The notes beneath the pieces were generated by a model. It searched no databases. It was given only the letters and a program-made list of their open reading frames with translations, and was not told the origin of the DNA. This document shows, piece after piece, positions 1-12,159 of a DNA stretch of 64,000 nucleotides; within the stretch, counting starts at the first letter, position 1, and every line of letters starts with the position of its first letter. The stretch is from positions 594,852 through 658,851 of the forward strand of contig JAJEKV010000015.1 of NCBI GenBank assembly GCA_021234155.1. The letters are read 5' to 3'. The position numbers and the translations under genes were made by a program. The stretch is from Isoetes taiwanensis (Eukaryota; Streptophyta; Lycopodiopsida; Isoetales; Isoetaceae).

Positions 1-3000
1 ATGGCCCATAAAGACAAGTAAAGACCACTCAACCTTAAAGACGATCGCCCCATGAATGACGAGACGTCTAGCAAAATAGGGTACATGAAGGAACATAGCA
101 AAAATATAAAATCCCAATAAGAAACTACATACTAGGTGAATAAGTGCATAGATAAGAGACCAACAATATCCTAAATGCAATTTTCACCAGGAAAAACAAT
201 GCCAATGTAACCTTTAATTCCATTCGCAAGATGTCAAATGCATAAGATACCGACTAAAAAATGTGCCCTAGGTCGGAGAATAAAAACAAAGTATACCAAT
301 GTCCAAGTCTAGCAGTTTAATGGCAAGAGGCAAGCACCAAACAAGAGGACGTAAGGGCAATCAAACAACCACGGGCACGAAAGCATCATCATGCAGATCG
401 CTGCGGCCGCTGCTCCTAGCCTAAGACATCGCGATCTAGGTAAAAGAGACCAAAGTCGATAGAATGGTAAGATGTTGATGCTTGAAGGGAGGAGGTCAAA
501 TTGTGAAAACCAAGTCAAAGGTAAAAGTTACGGCCAAGGATATCGAGGAGATGGAGGTTGAGAGTGCCAAGGTTCAGGGAGGAGTAACGAGGTGAGTCCA
601 ATAACCAAGTGATGAAATGGGTAATGGGAACACAACAACTACATATTGTCATGTGGAAAATGTATATAGAGATGACAAATCCCTAACATAACATATCAAG
701 AGGTCAAGAGTACCAGGACAACAAAAATGCTTTAGAACCAAGTATGAAGCAAAATATCCCACCAAAGGGTAGCAAAACAGAACAAGAACTCGCACCAAAA
801 TGTAAACAGATACTAGACAAATCCACTTGCAAATCTCAATGCAAAAAATGACAACCCAATACATGCACATATGGAAAAGTGGTGTAGAAACAAATTTGAG
901 ATAGAGCCAATGATCGTAAACCAATAGAAAATATGTAAAAGAAGTATGCAATGCAGCATGTGAAAAAGCCAAATATATATCCCGAAGAGAAGCACTATGA
1001 GACCCAGAATAGAGGAAACAAGAACTAGGCGAGCAAAGAACGAAGAAAATATTCGATGAAGCTCATCAAAGAAAAAGAAGACATGCTCCCCCCTGATACT
1101 CAAAGCTCAATGTCCATAAGGTCCACCATACATGTCCACAAAGATATAGCTCAAAGTTGCAACATACAACCCATGTCAATAGCATCAAAAAATCGTAGCT
1201 ACGGAAGAACATTACGGAGAAATCACCCAAATGACATAATGAACCCACAACGTATTGTAACGGCTACCGAATGTATCCCAAACAACTTTAGCAAAAAGAA
1301 GCTAAAAAAATCCATGTCCCAAATGAAGTCAACAAACAATAAAATTACCTTACGCGCACCTTCAAGGTTCCCTAAGAACGTAAAAAATCCCCACATATGA
1401 AGTGTTCTGGTTCCCGAGACAAATGGAATAAGGAAAATTGGCACCTCATGGAAAAAACAAGAAGAAAGCTAGAACCATCCGAAGGCACTTCATAGGAATA
1501 AAGGCATCCCCATCATCCTAAATAGATTCCAATCCAACTTATCAAAGAGAGGCTAACTATGAATTTAGAACCCCACCAAGGTGCCATATAAACATTATGC
1601 CGCAGTGCACGCATGCGCATCAATTGTCACAAAAACAATGCATGTTAAACCATGTTAGGTTGAAGGCACCACACAATTAAGCCATTCGAACAAATATGAT
1701 GCTATTAAAGAACCTGCATCAACCTTCAAGTAAACATTAGCAGAGCCATTGTGGGGGGGATTAACAACTTTAAAAGCATGAAGGAATCAAAGGATTGGTC
1801 ATAAAATAGTGAACAATATAAATGGTGAAACCTCCAGCTACTATGCTTGAGGTGGGATACTATAGCTAAGCTTGGAGCAACCAAAGGCTTATCTCAAATT
1901 ACTAAAAGAAAATCCCAATATGAACGACTGCATAGTAATATGAGTTCAACTATAGAGGCATAGATGAATCGAAAAAATAATGGAGCACCACAAAAGTTAG
2001 AAATGTTCAACTTTTTCAAAACCAAATGTTTGGAGTAGTTAAGGTGAGGATAGGGCAACACAAGCTCTACATTACAAAAAATAAAGATGCCTATTAGGGA
2101 AAATACCATAAGAACACCAGAATTACAAATTTGTTTAAGAAAGGATTGGTAGTGCATTGTTAGTGATACATAAAGGCAGTTGCATGGCAAAACGACCCCC
2201 GGAAAGCAGCCATCATTCGTGGCAAAAAGAATGCATGTGAATCCCTGCTGCTGGGAAGAACCGTGTAGAGAAGTAGCCTATGGAAACAGTAGGATTATGA
2301 ATAGGCAGGAAAGGGAGACTGCGAAGGGCAACAAGGCACTGGGTCTGCTGGTCAGGAAGGAGGGACTTAGAGAGTTGGACGGAAAGGATAGAGTGTGTCA
2401 AGGAAAAGGGGCCAGAATAGAACCAAACTTGAACCAATGCCGAACAACACGGGCAGATCGTTGGAAAAGGCTAGAGTCTGTGTGCTGAAACAAGAGCAAG
2501 AAAAAACAACTGTGAGGCAAGAAATCGATAGGTGTAGCATACCGGATTGGAAAAAGAAAGAAGAGTCTGGGTTGTAGGAACATGTAAATTGGAGCCCCGA
2601 ATGGCGCTTGTAACTAGCATGGATGCTATGGTGAAATACTAACGACCAATCCGATCTCCAAAATTCGGCCATGAAGGATTCGGCACGCCCGTAGAAGCTC
2701 GATGGGCAACATACCGAAACATGCAAACATCCCGCTATTGCCCGAAGACCTCCACCGATTGAATTATTGGAAGAGCAATTCGCTGGCAATCGCAGAGTAG
2801 CCGGAAGGTTCGTAATCGAGAGGCGTAAAATAAGCGAGTGAACAAGGCCACTTATAGAGCCGCATTGGATCCGTGAATAAGCCGCACTAAGAGATTGGAG
2901 GAATAGATAGAACATGGAGCAGCAATAACGAGTACGAATTACTTAGTGCATTTGAGAAGACTGCCCAAAAAGCAATGTACCAAGTCTGATGGTAACCAGA

Positions 3001-3268
3001 GATCCACCTTTTCTAAAAAGCTTTAGATAAAAAGGAAAAGAACCGATCAGGGCAAAGCTGTTGCATACTGGAGCAAGATAACAATGCTAGGACAAGCTTG
3101 CTTCAGCGTAATCATGTAAAGATTGCAATAATGCATGCACTCCCCGAAAGTAAAACCGATCCTCCCCAGATCCCGTGGACAAGAAATTGCAATTCCAAAT
3201 ACACAAAACAAAGATCGAAAAAGAAGTTCTCAAATAGCGTTGAAGTCAAAATCCATATGATATCATGC

Positions 3269-3334
3269 AACTCGACAAAAGACAATCAGGATTTTACCAG
3301 AAACTCGACAAAAGACAATCGGGATGTTACCAGA
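3269..3334. repeat. 33-bp direct repeat, two copies
   Basis: The string AACTCGACAAAAGACAATC occurs at 3269 and again at 3302, each followed by a near-identical GGGATGTTACCAG-type end. The period is 33 bases. This looks like a simple tandem duplication. Confidence 0.8.
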
Positions 3335-3492
3335 TCTCCCTCTATGTAACATGACGATTTGCATGCAATATGACTTGATAAGAAACATCAGGAGGAAGAT
3401 CATGCGGGAAGGAGGTCCTGGTATATGATAGCAGCTGCAATATGAGGTTAGAAGGAAAACAAGGGACCTGCGAATATGAGGCTGATCTGTGA

Positions 3493-3562
3493 GATAAGAC
3501 TGATAGGAAAAAAGCTACGAGAAGGAAGATAAGACTGATAGGAAAAAAGCTACGAGAAGGAA
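3493..3562. repeat. 35-bp direct repeat, two copies
   Basis: GATAAGACTGATAGG followed by AAAAAAGCTACGAGAAGGAA occurs twice in tandem, starting at 3493 and 3528. The copies are identical, which indicates a recent duplication. Confidence 0.85.
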
Positions 3563-3730
3563 GAAAGCTGCTGTGAGAAGACGCCGATAACCGGTCCTGA
3601 AGGGGAAAGAGCCTTATATAATGGCTCGTCCATCCCCAGAATGGCGATCCGATGGCTCGGATCGATGCGATTAACTATTAGAGTAAAGCAGTAGAGGAAG
3701 AAGAAGCATGTGGCACAACAATGAGATCTA

Positions 3731-4165
3731 AAGGCTAAGAGGTATGCTGAAGTGGATCATGAAAATTCCAAGTGTTTCTTTAGATTGGCAGGAGCCAGGT
3801 TGGCTGAGAATAGTATTGCTTCCGTAATTGATGACCATCATCAAGCCATAAAGGGGGAGGCCGAAATGAAATCATTCTTTAGAAATAGCTACGAGGGGCT
3901 TTTCAAGGAAGAACGTCTTCCAAATGATTATTCCTCCCAATGTTATAAGTGGTTACCTTCTATCCATCAAGTTCTTTCAATAAATGATGACGAGAATAGA
4001 CTATTGCTTCAAAAATCAAGAAATGTAGAAATCTATAAGGTGCTATACTCTCTAGCCTCTGGAAAATCCCCAAGATCAGATGGGTTCCCACTAGAGTTTT
4101 ATGTAGACTTTTAGGATATCTTGGGTTCGTTTTTCGTTGTCGCTATTAAATTAGCCTGGTCTTGA
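3731..4165 (+). pseudogene. L1-type LINE fragment (start of reverse transcriptase)
   Basis: One plus-strand frame reads HENSKCFFRLAGARLAENSI, later LYSLASGKSPRSDGFPLEFY, then DF, a stop codon, and ILGSFFVVAIKLAW. In plant L1 elements this segment links endonuclease and reverse transcriptase; the usual form is NGKSPGPDGLPVEFYxxFW. The stop at 4112-4114 replaces the conserved Trp of that FW pair, so a TGG-to-TAG change is likely. No endonuclease lies upstream and no catalytic YADD downstream. The fragment is truncated at both ends and abuts a tandem repeat at about 4188. It is a dead remnant; the family call is firm, the exact ends are not. Confidence 0.75.
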
Positions 4166-4187
4166 GATATCTTCATCCAACTCGTGA

Positions 4188-4640
4188 GTCGAGAATAGGC
4201 AATCTCGACTAGCAAGTATGGGTTGCTAGAGGGGTTAGTGTAGATTGCAGCATATCTTGACTCATGAGTCGAGAATCCAGCCTTGAGTCCCAAATCGATG
4301 ATGCCTCCACTCAAACTAGGCCCCTCCCCTTTGAGGATTCGAGGGAGAGGGATCCAGTCCTAGGTAGAGGCACCTTTCACTCGCGAAGTCGAGAATAGAT
4401 AGTCTCGACTAGCAAGTATGGGTTGCTAGAGGGGTTAGTGTGGATTATGACATATCTCGACTTCTAGTCGAGAATCCAGCCTCAATCACAAATCGAGGAT
4501 GCCTCCACTGCACTAGACCCCTCCCCGCCGAGAATTCAAGGGAGGAATCCGGGCCGATAGTGGCACCTTTGACCCGTGAGAAAAGTAGGTAGTCTCGACT
4601 AGCAAGTATAGGTTGCTAGAGGGGTTAGTATAATTTGAGG
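4188..4640. repeat. Tandem repeat, period about 190-200 bp, 2.5 copies
   Basis: The core CTCGACTAGCAAGTATGGGT, followed by TGCTAGAGGGGTTAGT, begins at 4204, 4404 and 4594, giving periods of 200 and 190. Each unit also carries CGAGAATCCAGCCT and GATGCCTCCACT. GTCGAGA/TCTCGAC inverted pairs recur inside each unit. The array starts just after the L1 fragment and could be a small satellite or the tandem-repeated end of an element. Confidence 0.8.
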
Positions 4641-4659
4641 CATAGAATCTAGTCTCGAG

Positions 4660-6240
4660 TTGCAAAGGACTTACTAAAGAGCCCTCACTTTCTTCTCAAG
4701 TGTAACGGCCTTTTGAGGAGAAGGATTCAACGAGGACTTCGACACTGATGCGTCATGATCAAGAAACCATGCCATTGTCATATACCTAAGAAGGAGCTTG
4801 TCGCCTTGATCAGTCTTTCTAGAATATAAGAACAGAAGAAGATGTAAGTCAAAGAACAAGGTTAGGGTTGGAGTCGAAGAATAGAGTAGTGTCCCAAAAA
4901 AAAGGCAGTTATTTTGGGAGGCTTTCTCGAACCGGAGATAAAGCGATGTGACTAATCCGGGCGGGTGTACCGTGGCCCGACCAGACGCCACATCAACATT
5001 ATGCACTCAACAAATGCCATGTGTACCTAAGATGCAAAATTATAACTTAGGAAAACAATGTTTTTATTTTAAGTTATGTTATGTGTTATTATAAGTAATA
5101 TTATTGTTAATTTATCATGTTAACTAGGAAATAATGTTAAGTTATAAGGCGATGTTTATTTTTTGAAATAATGTTGAGTTTTATGGTGCAATGCTTTTAA
5201 GTTCTAAGTTAGATGTTCATGCAATGAATTTCGGTAATTCTTAAATGTTAGTGCAATTCTTTTGTTGAAATGTTGATTGTTTTTTAATTTAGGAGTGCAT
5301 TCCCCTAATATGTACTAGGAATTTGTTTGCATATAGGGAACAACTCCAACCGAAATTGAGAGAAGCAAGGCAATTATGAAACAATGCCCTAGGCTCCAAT
5401 GGAGGAAGGGGTGATATATGGTGCACTCGTGCATCCGAACAGTCTTTGCAGAGGGTATCATAACCACAGTGGATCCATCTGGTAATGACAATGATCAAAG
5501 GCTTGGAGATGACCATCTAGGTATTGGCATTGGAAGGTACTTATCGGAGTTGATACCATCATGTCCCATGGAACCTCCAGTGATTGCATTGTATGCTCCG
5601 GGCTGCTTAAGCCTCAAGCTTAGCTAAGATGGCCAACTAGACACATTACTCACAAAGATGGGAAGAACCTGGAACCCCATCTCAGGAAGATACCTTGAAG
5701 CCCCACCAAGGTCATGTGGAAGACTTTGAACCCCCCAAAATCCATAAGCCACCCCGTGCAACCATCGAGCCCAAGACATCCCCAGAGGGGTACATATCCT
5801 GCGACCCATGAGGTGTCGATCTATACCGACCCATACGTTATGACCGACTATACATCCAGCCACTATAGGGAGCCTTGTAGCCATGTTAGGCAAGGTCCCA
5901 CCTCCACTTTACCACCATTATCCTTATATGTATCATACCATCTATAGCACAGATAAAACAAAGGGGTTATAGATGAGAGCTGGGTATGAATCACTTCAAA
6001 AAACAATGATTACACATACCACGAACACGGATTCGGCGTGGGCATATGCAAGGATATGACATGGAACCCATATCAGAATGTCCTCCAAGACCTGTAGTAA
6101 CGTGGAAGGCCGCCCGTTATCAGCCAATGCACATGAAATGGCAATAAAGGCCGTTGCATCCACCTATGGTGCACCTATTTTCTGACGTGGCGCATTGGTG
6201 ATACATGTCGGGGAGGGCTTAACATTCTGATGATTAAGGC
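4660..6240. other. No recognisable gene
   Basis: This stretch holds AT-rich sequence (5040-5290) and a more mixed segment (5300-5950) with overlapping open frames on both strands that match no family I know. I can support no feature in it. Confidence 0.45.
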
Positions 6241-6281
6241 AAGAAATTCACCTGGTTAGGGTTTCAACACATGGTGGGGAG

Positions 6282-7290
6282 ATGGTGCTAGTGCAATCTA
6301 GTTTAGGGTTCATGAAGACATATTTCAAAATAAGATCCAGCGAACTTTGGCATGGGATGAAGAAGCATATTGCCAGCTACATTAAGCAATGCCAGCTTTG
6401 TCAACAAACAAAAGCAGAGCAGTTACAGACTCCAGCGAAGTTAGAACCTTTGGAGGTTCCCTGCTAAATGGGAAATCATTACTATGGATTTTATTGTGGG
6501 CCTTCCATGGACCCTTGGGGGGGGTTTGATGCCTTGATGGTGGTAGTCGTCAAGCTTTCTAAAATGGCATGATTCTTGCCATGTCACACCACGCATTAAT
6601 TTGCTTTGATATCGTGATTCTTATTCTCCAAAGAGATTTTTCGACTCTATGGTATGCCACGTACTATTATTTTAGACCGTGCTCCTAAGTTTGTTGGTGC
6701 CTTTTGGAAGGATTTCTATAGCACTATACAAACCAAGCTCATCATGAGTACCACGTATCACCCTCAGATAGATGGTCAGACAGAGCGTACCAACTGCATT
6801 ATTGAGGATACGCCAAAATTATGTCTAGAATAAACAATTACATTGGGCAGACTATATTCATTTGGTGGAATTTACTTATAACAGTACCAAACATGAGTCT
6901 TCAAGGATGTCTCCATTTATGATTAACTATATGGTTACCAATGCCTCACTCCAGACACATGGCATAATCAGGTTTCCAAGGTGGAAGTCTCACAGCAACT
7001 GATTACGGAGATGCAAGCTTTGGTAGAGGAAGTCCTTCGGTATCTGTTGGCAGTGCGAAGTCGACAAAAGAGTATTGCAGACAAGCATCGAATGCCACGC
7101 GAGTTTCAAGTTGGTGATTCGGTATGGCTGAAGATCAAGGTTAAGCAGGCCAAGCTTAAGATTGGAAATTGCAAGAAACTGGCACCACGGTGGGTGGGAC
7201 CCTTCAAGATAATTCAACGAATAGGTCCTCAAGCTTATAAGTTGAATTTGCCCGCACATCTCAAAGTCCATAAAGTTTTTCATGTAAGCC
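6282..7290 (+). pseudogene. Gypsy-type (Ty3) integrase remnant
   Basis: Across several frames the plus strand encodes an integrase. It has the zinc-binding part WHGMKKHIASYIKQCQLCQQTK, pieces of the catalytic core (LYGMPRTIILDRAPKFVGAF, TTYHPQIDGQTERTN), and the C-terminal GPY/F region (VGDSVWLKIKV, APRWVGPFKIIQRIGPQAYK, LPAHLKVHKVFHVS). Stops at about 6465, in the core near 6570-6600 and at 6830 break it. The expected core motif DRGPxF reads DRAPKF. The fragment ends at about 7290, where opposite-strand Copia sequence begins, so one element has broken the other. No LTR is visible for it. Confidence 0.85.
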
Positions 7291-7320
7291 TTATTTTTCA
7301 ATTCTCAACATTCCTCCTTC

Positions 7321-8850
7321 ATCACATGTCTCAGTGACATTCAGTCCTTTTCTAAACTGTACAAACTTGCTTTCAGCTAGAGCTTTAGTAAATATGTCTA
7401 TCTGTTCTGCAGTATTTATGTATGCCATTTGAATATAACCTTTTCCTACTAAATCCCCGATGAAGTGTATGTTTAGCTCTATGTGCTTGGTTCTTTCATG
7501 GTCCACTTGATTTATAACAATCGCTATGCAACTTAAACTATCTGTTAGAATCTTTGTAGGCTCATTCTCGAAGCAATTTAATTCGCCCAATAGTCTTCTT
7601 AACCAAGTCACTTCTTTAGCTACTAATGAGGATGCTGCATACTCTGCCTCAGCAGATGACATGGCAATAGCCTTTTGTTTTTTGCTTCTCCATGTTACAA
7701 GACCTCCACCTAAGAAGATTGCATACCCTGAAATGGATTTACATGTGCTTATGTCTCCACCCCAGTCGGCATCACTGTATGCAATTAGTTTCAGGTCATC
7801 ACTGCTGAATGTTATTCCATATTTAGATGCTCCATTCAAGTACTTTAATACCCTCTTCTTTGCTAACCAGTGATATCTACTTGGGTTATGGCACCTCCTG
7901 CTTAAGATATTTCCAATGTCGGAATGGGTGTTGTTTGCAAGGTATAGCAGGCAGCCAACTAAAGCCATATAAGGAACGTTTTCTATTTCCAATGATTCAG
8001 CTTTTGCCAATGGGACATCTGCAGTTAACCTATGTCCAGATACAGCTAGGATTCTTACTAGATTTGCATCCTCCAGATTAAACCTTTTGAGCATATTCTG
8101 AATACGCTTGCTTTGTTTTAATTTTAGAATCTTCTGTGGCCTATTTCTTACGACTTCAATTCCTAGGAAATGCTTAAGTTCTCCCATGTCTGACATTTGG
8201 AATCTTCCATTTAGTATTTCTTTGCATTTTTTCATACAAGTAGGACTGTTTGATGCCATAATGCACTCGTTTACATAGAGTGCTATTATGCAGAACTCTT
8301 CCCCTATTTAAAACCTGTATAAATTGCCATCATATTTTAATTTTTCAAATCCTTGTTCCCTGAGGAAGTTATCCATGCACATGTACCATTCTCTTGGAGA
8401 TTGCTTTAATCCATAAACTGCCCGATTCAATTTCCTTACCTTGCCCTTTTCTATTTCAAATCCTGGCGATGGTCTCATAAACACTTTTTCCTCTAGCTTT
8501 GCATTTAAAAATGCTGTTTTTACATCCACGTGATGTAATTCCAAGTCCATTGCATTCGCCAAGATGAGTAGTAATCTCAAGCTTGTTAGCTTTACAATTG
8601 GGGAATAGGTTTCACTTTAGTCATTTCCCTTTTTTTTTTTTTTAGTGTATCCTTGAGCAACAAGTCTAGCTCTATGTCTCCTACTACCATATGCATTTGT
8701 TTTGATTTTGAATAGTCATTTGCTTCCTATGATATTCGGATTTTTTGAAATTTCTACAGTTTCATAGGTCTGAGTGTTATGAAATGAGTTTAGCTCATCT
8801 TCCATAGCCTCAAGCCATTTATCTTTGTCTAAGACAATCCTTCTTGGAAC
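7321..8850 (-). pseudogene. Copia (Ty1) reverse transcriptase-RNase H remnant
   Basis: The minus strand encodes the end of a Copia polyprotein. From about 8850 it reads DKWLEAMEDELNSF, SRRHRARLVAQGYTKK, HHVDVKTAFLNA and AVYGLKQSPREWY. The catalytic YVDD box is degraded to YVNE near 8270. RNase H follows, with AYSDADWGGD, SGYAIFLGGGLVTWRSKKQ and AMSSAEAEY. There is an in-frame stop at 8308-8310 and more breaks in the 8580-8850 part, where a poly-T run interrupts the frame. The 322-codon RNase H portion (7291-8259) is otherwise open, pointing to moderate age. No matching LTR adjoins its 3' end, which runs into the Gypsy integrase. Confidence 0.88.
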
Positions 8851-9110
8851 ATAGAAATAAAATAACTTTTCATTTCATTCCATGTAGACATGGAGTCAAA
8901 ATTTGAGTATAGCAGGTTGGCTGCTACACCACGTAAAGTTATTGGAAAGACCAATACCCTTATGGCGTCTTCATCATGACCATTGATTTTGCTTAGAGCT
9001 TCAAATTGCTTTACATGAGTCTTTGCTCTGACCTTGTTAGGGTCATCATGATTGTAGATGGAATATTCCAAAGCCATAGACGACTTGTGTATAGCTCTAA
9101 ATGCGTTTTT
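8835..9110 (-). pseudogene. Retrotransposon gag fragment (Gypsy-type)
   Basis: The minus-strand frame contains VKQFEALSKINGHDEDAIRV followed by FPITLRGVAANLLYSN and WNEMKSYFISMFQEGL. This is the Retrotrans_gag layout (FPxTLRGxAxxWY ... SWxExxxxFxxxF) of Ty3/Gypsy elements. It lies directly upstream of Copia-type pol on the same strand. Copia gag is normally a different family, so the two pieces probably come from different elements. The N-terminal lysine run is just the translated poly-T tract at 9105-9130. Confidence 0.7.
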
Positions 9111-9191
9111 TTTTTTTTTTTTTTTTTTTTGAACTAGAATGTTTGGAGGAAAAAAAGTATATGTGATGCTTGGGTTTTTGAACCCTAACAC

Positions 9192-10390
9192 TCAAGGTTA
9201 TTAGACAACAATTTTACCAACCCTGCTAGCTAAATGTATTAAGCTTTTTCTGTCATTTAATCATTTATTTTTATGAGAAATAATACTTTAATACCTTTTC
9301 GAACCCTAACAAATTTATTAGGTCTGAGGCTACGACGAAAATATATTCTTCCGGAATTGGCAACCGCTTGTGCTTTCCTTAGCCTCTCTTCAGTTAACCT
9401 AACGATTCTGGATGATGCTCTTGCTCTGTGGCACTAGCGGCTTCAGGAACGACCATGGCAGAGAAACATAGTATTTTGCAAACCCTACGATCATTCGATT
9501 TTAGAACTGACATGATATTTTCGAGTTTCAGAAGATTTGCCTTTAGAGTTTATCTTGATTCTTTGTTAAAACAGTATTGCATCTACACGGGAAGTTTTTT
9601 TTTTTTTTTTGCACTTGCAGATTATTTCTTGAATATGAGATATGTACTTTCTAGCCATTTGTTGAAGAGCGGAATATCCGTATTTGTTACTGAGCTCTTT
9701 GATAATTTAACACCAGTGGACGGACGGGTAATTGTTTTCCCATATCCTTTATCTTCTATCTTTTGTTTGCCTTCCATCTTTAGCATGAGACTAACAAGTA
9801 CTGGCCTCTGGAAGAACCTTGTTTCATTGTATTATGTTTTTCTCGAAAATGTACTAATCAAAGCCAGAATGCAAACAGATTCAAGATATGTTTTTGCATT
9901 CTTTCAGAACCTGTGCACAAGAATGTGCTCTAAACTTTTCTAGAATTTTTCGAAGGCATCACAAGTTTCAAGGTTGAGTATTTATTTATTTACATTGCTT
10001 CTTTCATCTGTTTGTTTTATTTCTTGTAATATGAGACTTAGCAGCGATGCTGGGTGGCTAGTTCATTGTAATACTTGGTAATAACTTTTTTTCCTGAATT
10101 GAAAACCAGAATTTTATTTTGCAGATCTGAGATCTTTTGTGCAATCTGTTAGTTATTTTTAACCTATGCATACGAATATGCTTTGAACATTTCAAATCTT
10201 GTAGTTCTTTTTTTCCTGTCCATAAGATTATGCTTTAAACTTTCTTCAAATCTCTCGTGTTATTGTCTCTTATTCAGGCTTCTTAAAACAATATAGGCTT
10301 TGAATAAAGCTTAAATTTAATTTCTCTGTGTGGTGCTAAATTTAATTGTCCCTGCAGTGCACATTGCACTTTATGCTGAAACATCCAAGG
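9192..10390. other. Unassigned sequence between gag remnant and LTR
   Basis: A 171-codon plus-strand frame (9428-9943) is open but strongly hydrophobic and low in complexity, with no motif I recognise. On the minus strand this would be leader or internal sequence of the LTR element starting at 10410. I cannot tell which strand, if either, is functional. Confidence 0.4.
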
Positions 10391-10407
10391 TCCCGGCAAC
10401 GGAACCA
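10391..10407 (-). promoter_or_regulatory. Primer-binding site matching tRNA-Glu
   Basis: On the minus strand the sequence TGGTTCCGTTGCCGGGA starts three bases after the LTR. Its complement, TCCCGGCAACGGAACCA, is the 3' end (with CCA) of plant cytosolic tRNA-Glu as I know it. Seventeen consecutive matches make this a convincing minus-strand primer site. Most plant LTR elements use initiator tRNA-Met, so the tRNA-Glu usage is notable. Confidence 0.8.
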
Positions 10408-10410
10408 AAA

Positions 10411-10958
10411 TGTTAACAGGAAAATCACACCCAACTTAAGGACCTTGGACTTGGCCGAAGGCCTTCATCAGCACACAAACTAAGACACTTAACTCTGCCT
10501 CTCACCCAGAATTAAGATAATCAAAAGCACACTCACATCCACACTTACATTACAAGAACATCACAAAAGATACTCAAACTGCACTTCTTTATTGAAATTG
10601 ACAAGATACAACAAGAACACCCACATGATCATGGTCTTTAACTTATGATCTCTCTCTCACTTCATACATGATCCCCCTTTAGTCATGTAAAATGCTATTT
10701 ATAAACAAGAATAGCCTAGGTGGCAATGACATGGCAGTGATGTGGCACATGACATGGACCAAGGGTAGTTTTTGTGTTTCTTCTTTGTGCCTTTTCCCAT
10801 GGATCGATGACATGGCAATGATGTGGGAGGATCACTGACATGGACCAATAGGAATATGAATAACATTTGATGATGTGGGCCCATGCCAATAATGATAGTG
10901 TCTTCACATTTAATAGCCATAGTGCTAATGCATTCAAAGGGTGGAAAAGCCCTAACAT
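10411..10958 (-). mobile_element. 5' LTR of a minus-strand LTR retrotransposon
   Basis: The 548-bp unit starts TGTTAGGG (at 10958) and ends CCTGTTAACA (at 10411) on the minus strand, giving TGTTA/TAACA terminal inversion. Inside, reading minus, there is a TATA box (TTTATAAATAG, 10695-10705) and then an AATAAA signal (10588-10593), the expected U3-R-U5 order. A tRNA-Glu primer site follows after three bases. The right end is inserted in LINE coding sequence, and TTGGG at 10959-10963 would be the target duplication. The partner 3' LTR is not evident to the left, so the element is incomplete or rearranged. Confidence 0.75.
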
Positions 10959-12155
10959 TGGGCAAACGTGTATCGCCCATAGCGACCACCTTCTGGAAGT
11001 AAATGATATGGCGTTCCAATGCAAAATACATTGAAGGGGTAGAAAACCTGTCTCACGGAGTAGGATCCGTATGGAATTGTGGACTTTACCCCAAGGGCTT
11101 GTGCCAAGAAGGCTTTCTGCACTTGCTCGAGGTCATTCCAGGTGTTGAGGGATATCACAGGACCCCACACTTATGCCCCATACAACTAGAGGACCGGCTC
11201 GACCAAGGCCCTAAACAAGTGTGACTGGTGGTAGGGCTCCAGATTGGGGGGGTTCCTCCCCAAAATTTCCGGTTGAAGTTGTTAAAATCCGGTTTCTTTA
11301 GTAGATGCATGAAAATTTCCTGGTCAAAATTTTTGTAAAATGCTTGTTAAATCCGACAAATTAGAGGATATTTTCTCAAAAAATCCGGTAAAGTAGCAAT
11401 AAAGCATGGCATTTTTCGGTTTGAGAAAAATCTAATCTGGAGGCCCCGACTAGTGGCCCCAAGCATACAACTCGCCTTGTGGTCGCTTTTCTCACGCATG
11501 ACATATAGTGCTTTCCAACCCGGCCACCCCAAACTTTGATGGCGAAGATCCCAATGGGTGGTAGCAGAGAACTCGATCCCCAAGTACTTGTAGGTCGATG
11601 CCACCTCTACATCTTGTCCCTGGTAAGTGAATGAGGGAAGCCTTGGCTGACAAGATGATGAAACCAGCAGCACCCTAGTTTTGGCCAAGTTAACTCGCAT
11701 GCCAAGTGAATCGGCAAAAAGTGTCAAGAGCATCCAGGTGACGTTGCATGTCCTCTGGAGTATAGGCCAGGAGGTTGACATCGTCAGCATACATGAGTTG
11801 CCGGATTGTGTGATGCATGAGATGGGCGCCCGCACCTCCGTGCTCAGAGAGCCAATCTTCCAGCTGGTCAATGTATAGGCCAAAGAGTGCGGGGAGAGGG
11901 GGCAACCCTGACACACTCCAATACTACTGATTACCGGCTGTCCTGACGATGTCATACGGCCTAAGCATGCCTCGTATAGTCTATATATTGCATTCTGCAA
12001 GTCAAGGGGGGTCCCCACCGCCGCAAGCGCGATGCGTCCTATAACTTGTCCCGGGGCACAGTGTCAAAAGCTTTTGCGAAATCCACGAAACAACAATACA
12101 GGTTTTGTCGGTGATTCCTGCTATCCTCAATCAGTGTGCGCAGAGTGAAAATAGA
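10959..12155 (-). pseudogene. LINE reverse transcriptase, disrupted
   Basis: From about 12155 the minus strand reads LRTLIEDSRNHRQNLYCCFV then DFAKAFDTVPRD (RT motif A). It continues with GVCQGCPLSP, the catalytic box LMYADDVNLLAYTPEDMQRH (near 11790), FCRF, VNLAKTRVLLVSS and STYKYLGIEFSATTHWDLRH, then WNDLEQVQKAFLAQALGVK. Multiple frameshifts break the frame. A 200-bp MITE-like insert splits it at 11240-11439, and an LTR element truncates it at 10958. It is the same family as the LINE at 50720-52208, which shares its WNDLEQV(R/Q)...ALGVK region. The 5' part with endonuclease is absent. Confidence 0.88.
11240..11439. mobile_element. Possible hAT-like MITE inside LINE
   Basis: A 200-bp AT-rich segment interrupts the LINE coding sequence. 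It begins CAGATTGG and ends CTAATCTG, so CAGATT/AATCTG are inverted ends. The flanking 8-mers TAGGGCTC and GAGGCCCC agree at only five positions, weak support for an 8-bp target duplication. The interior repeats AAATTTCCGGT- and AAATCCGGT-type strings that resemble the interior of the better-preserved MITE at 30798-31013. Insertion is clear from the split LINE; the superfamily assignment is tentative. Confidence 0.5.
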
Positions 12156-12159
12156 ATAG

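Larger units (their letters stand above)
1..3730. other. AT-rich stretch without a recognisable gene
   Basis: I see no domain, splice pattern or transposon motif I can name here. Open frames are short, overlap on both strands and have no recognisable motif. The plus strand is unusually purine-rich over the first 1.5 kb. A TATA-like string (TTATATAA) sits near 3612, about 120 bases before an L1 fragment, but nothing ties it to a promoter. Two short tandem repeats inside the stretch are listed separately. Confidence 0.5.

Noticed and set aside
813-1103. Hydrophobic minus-strand frame as a membrane protein
   Set aside because: It is Phe/Leu/Ile-rich because the opposite strand is A-rich; no homologous motif or start context supports it. 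The overlapping frame 649-972 has the same composition.
7321-9110. Gag and pol on the minus strand as a single retrotransposon
   Set aside because: The gag is Gypsy-type and the pol Copia-type, so they are likely parts of two elements brought together.
9178-9320. Interstitial telomere repeat (AACCCTAAC strings near 9180 and 9301)
   Set aside because: Only single AACCCTAAC words occur, not tandem TTTAGGG units. The AAACCCTAAA words at 56800-56910 are likewise scattered.
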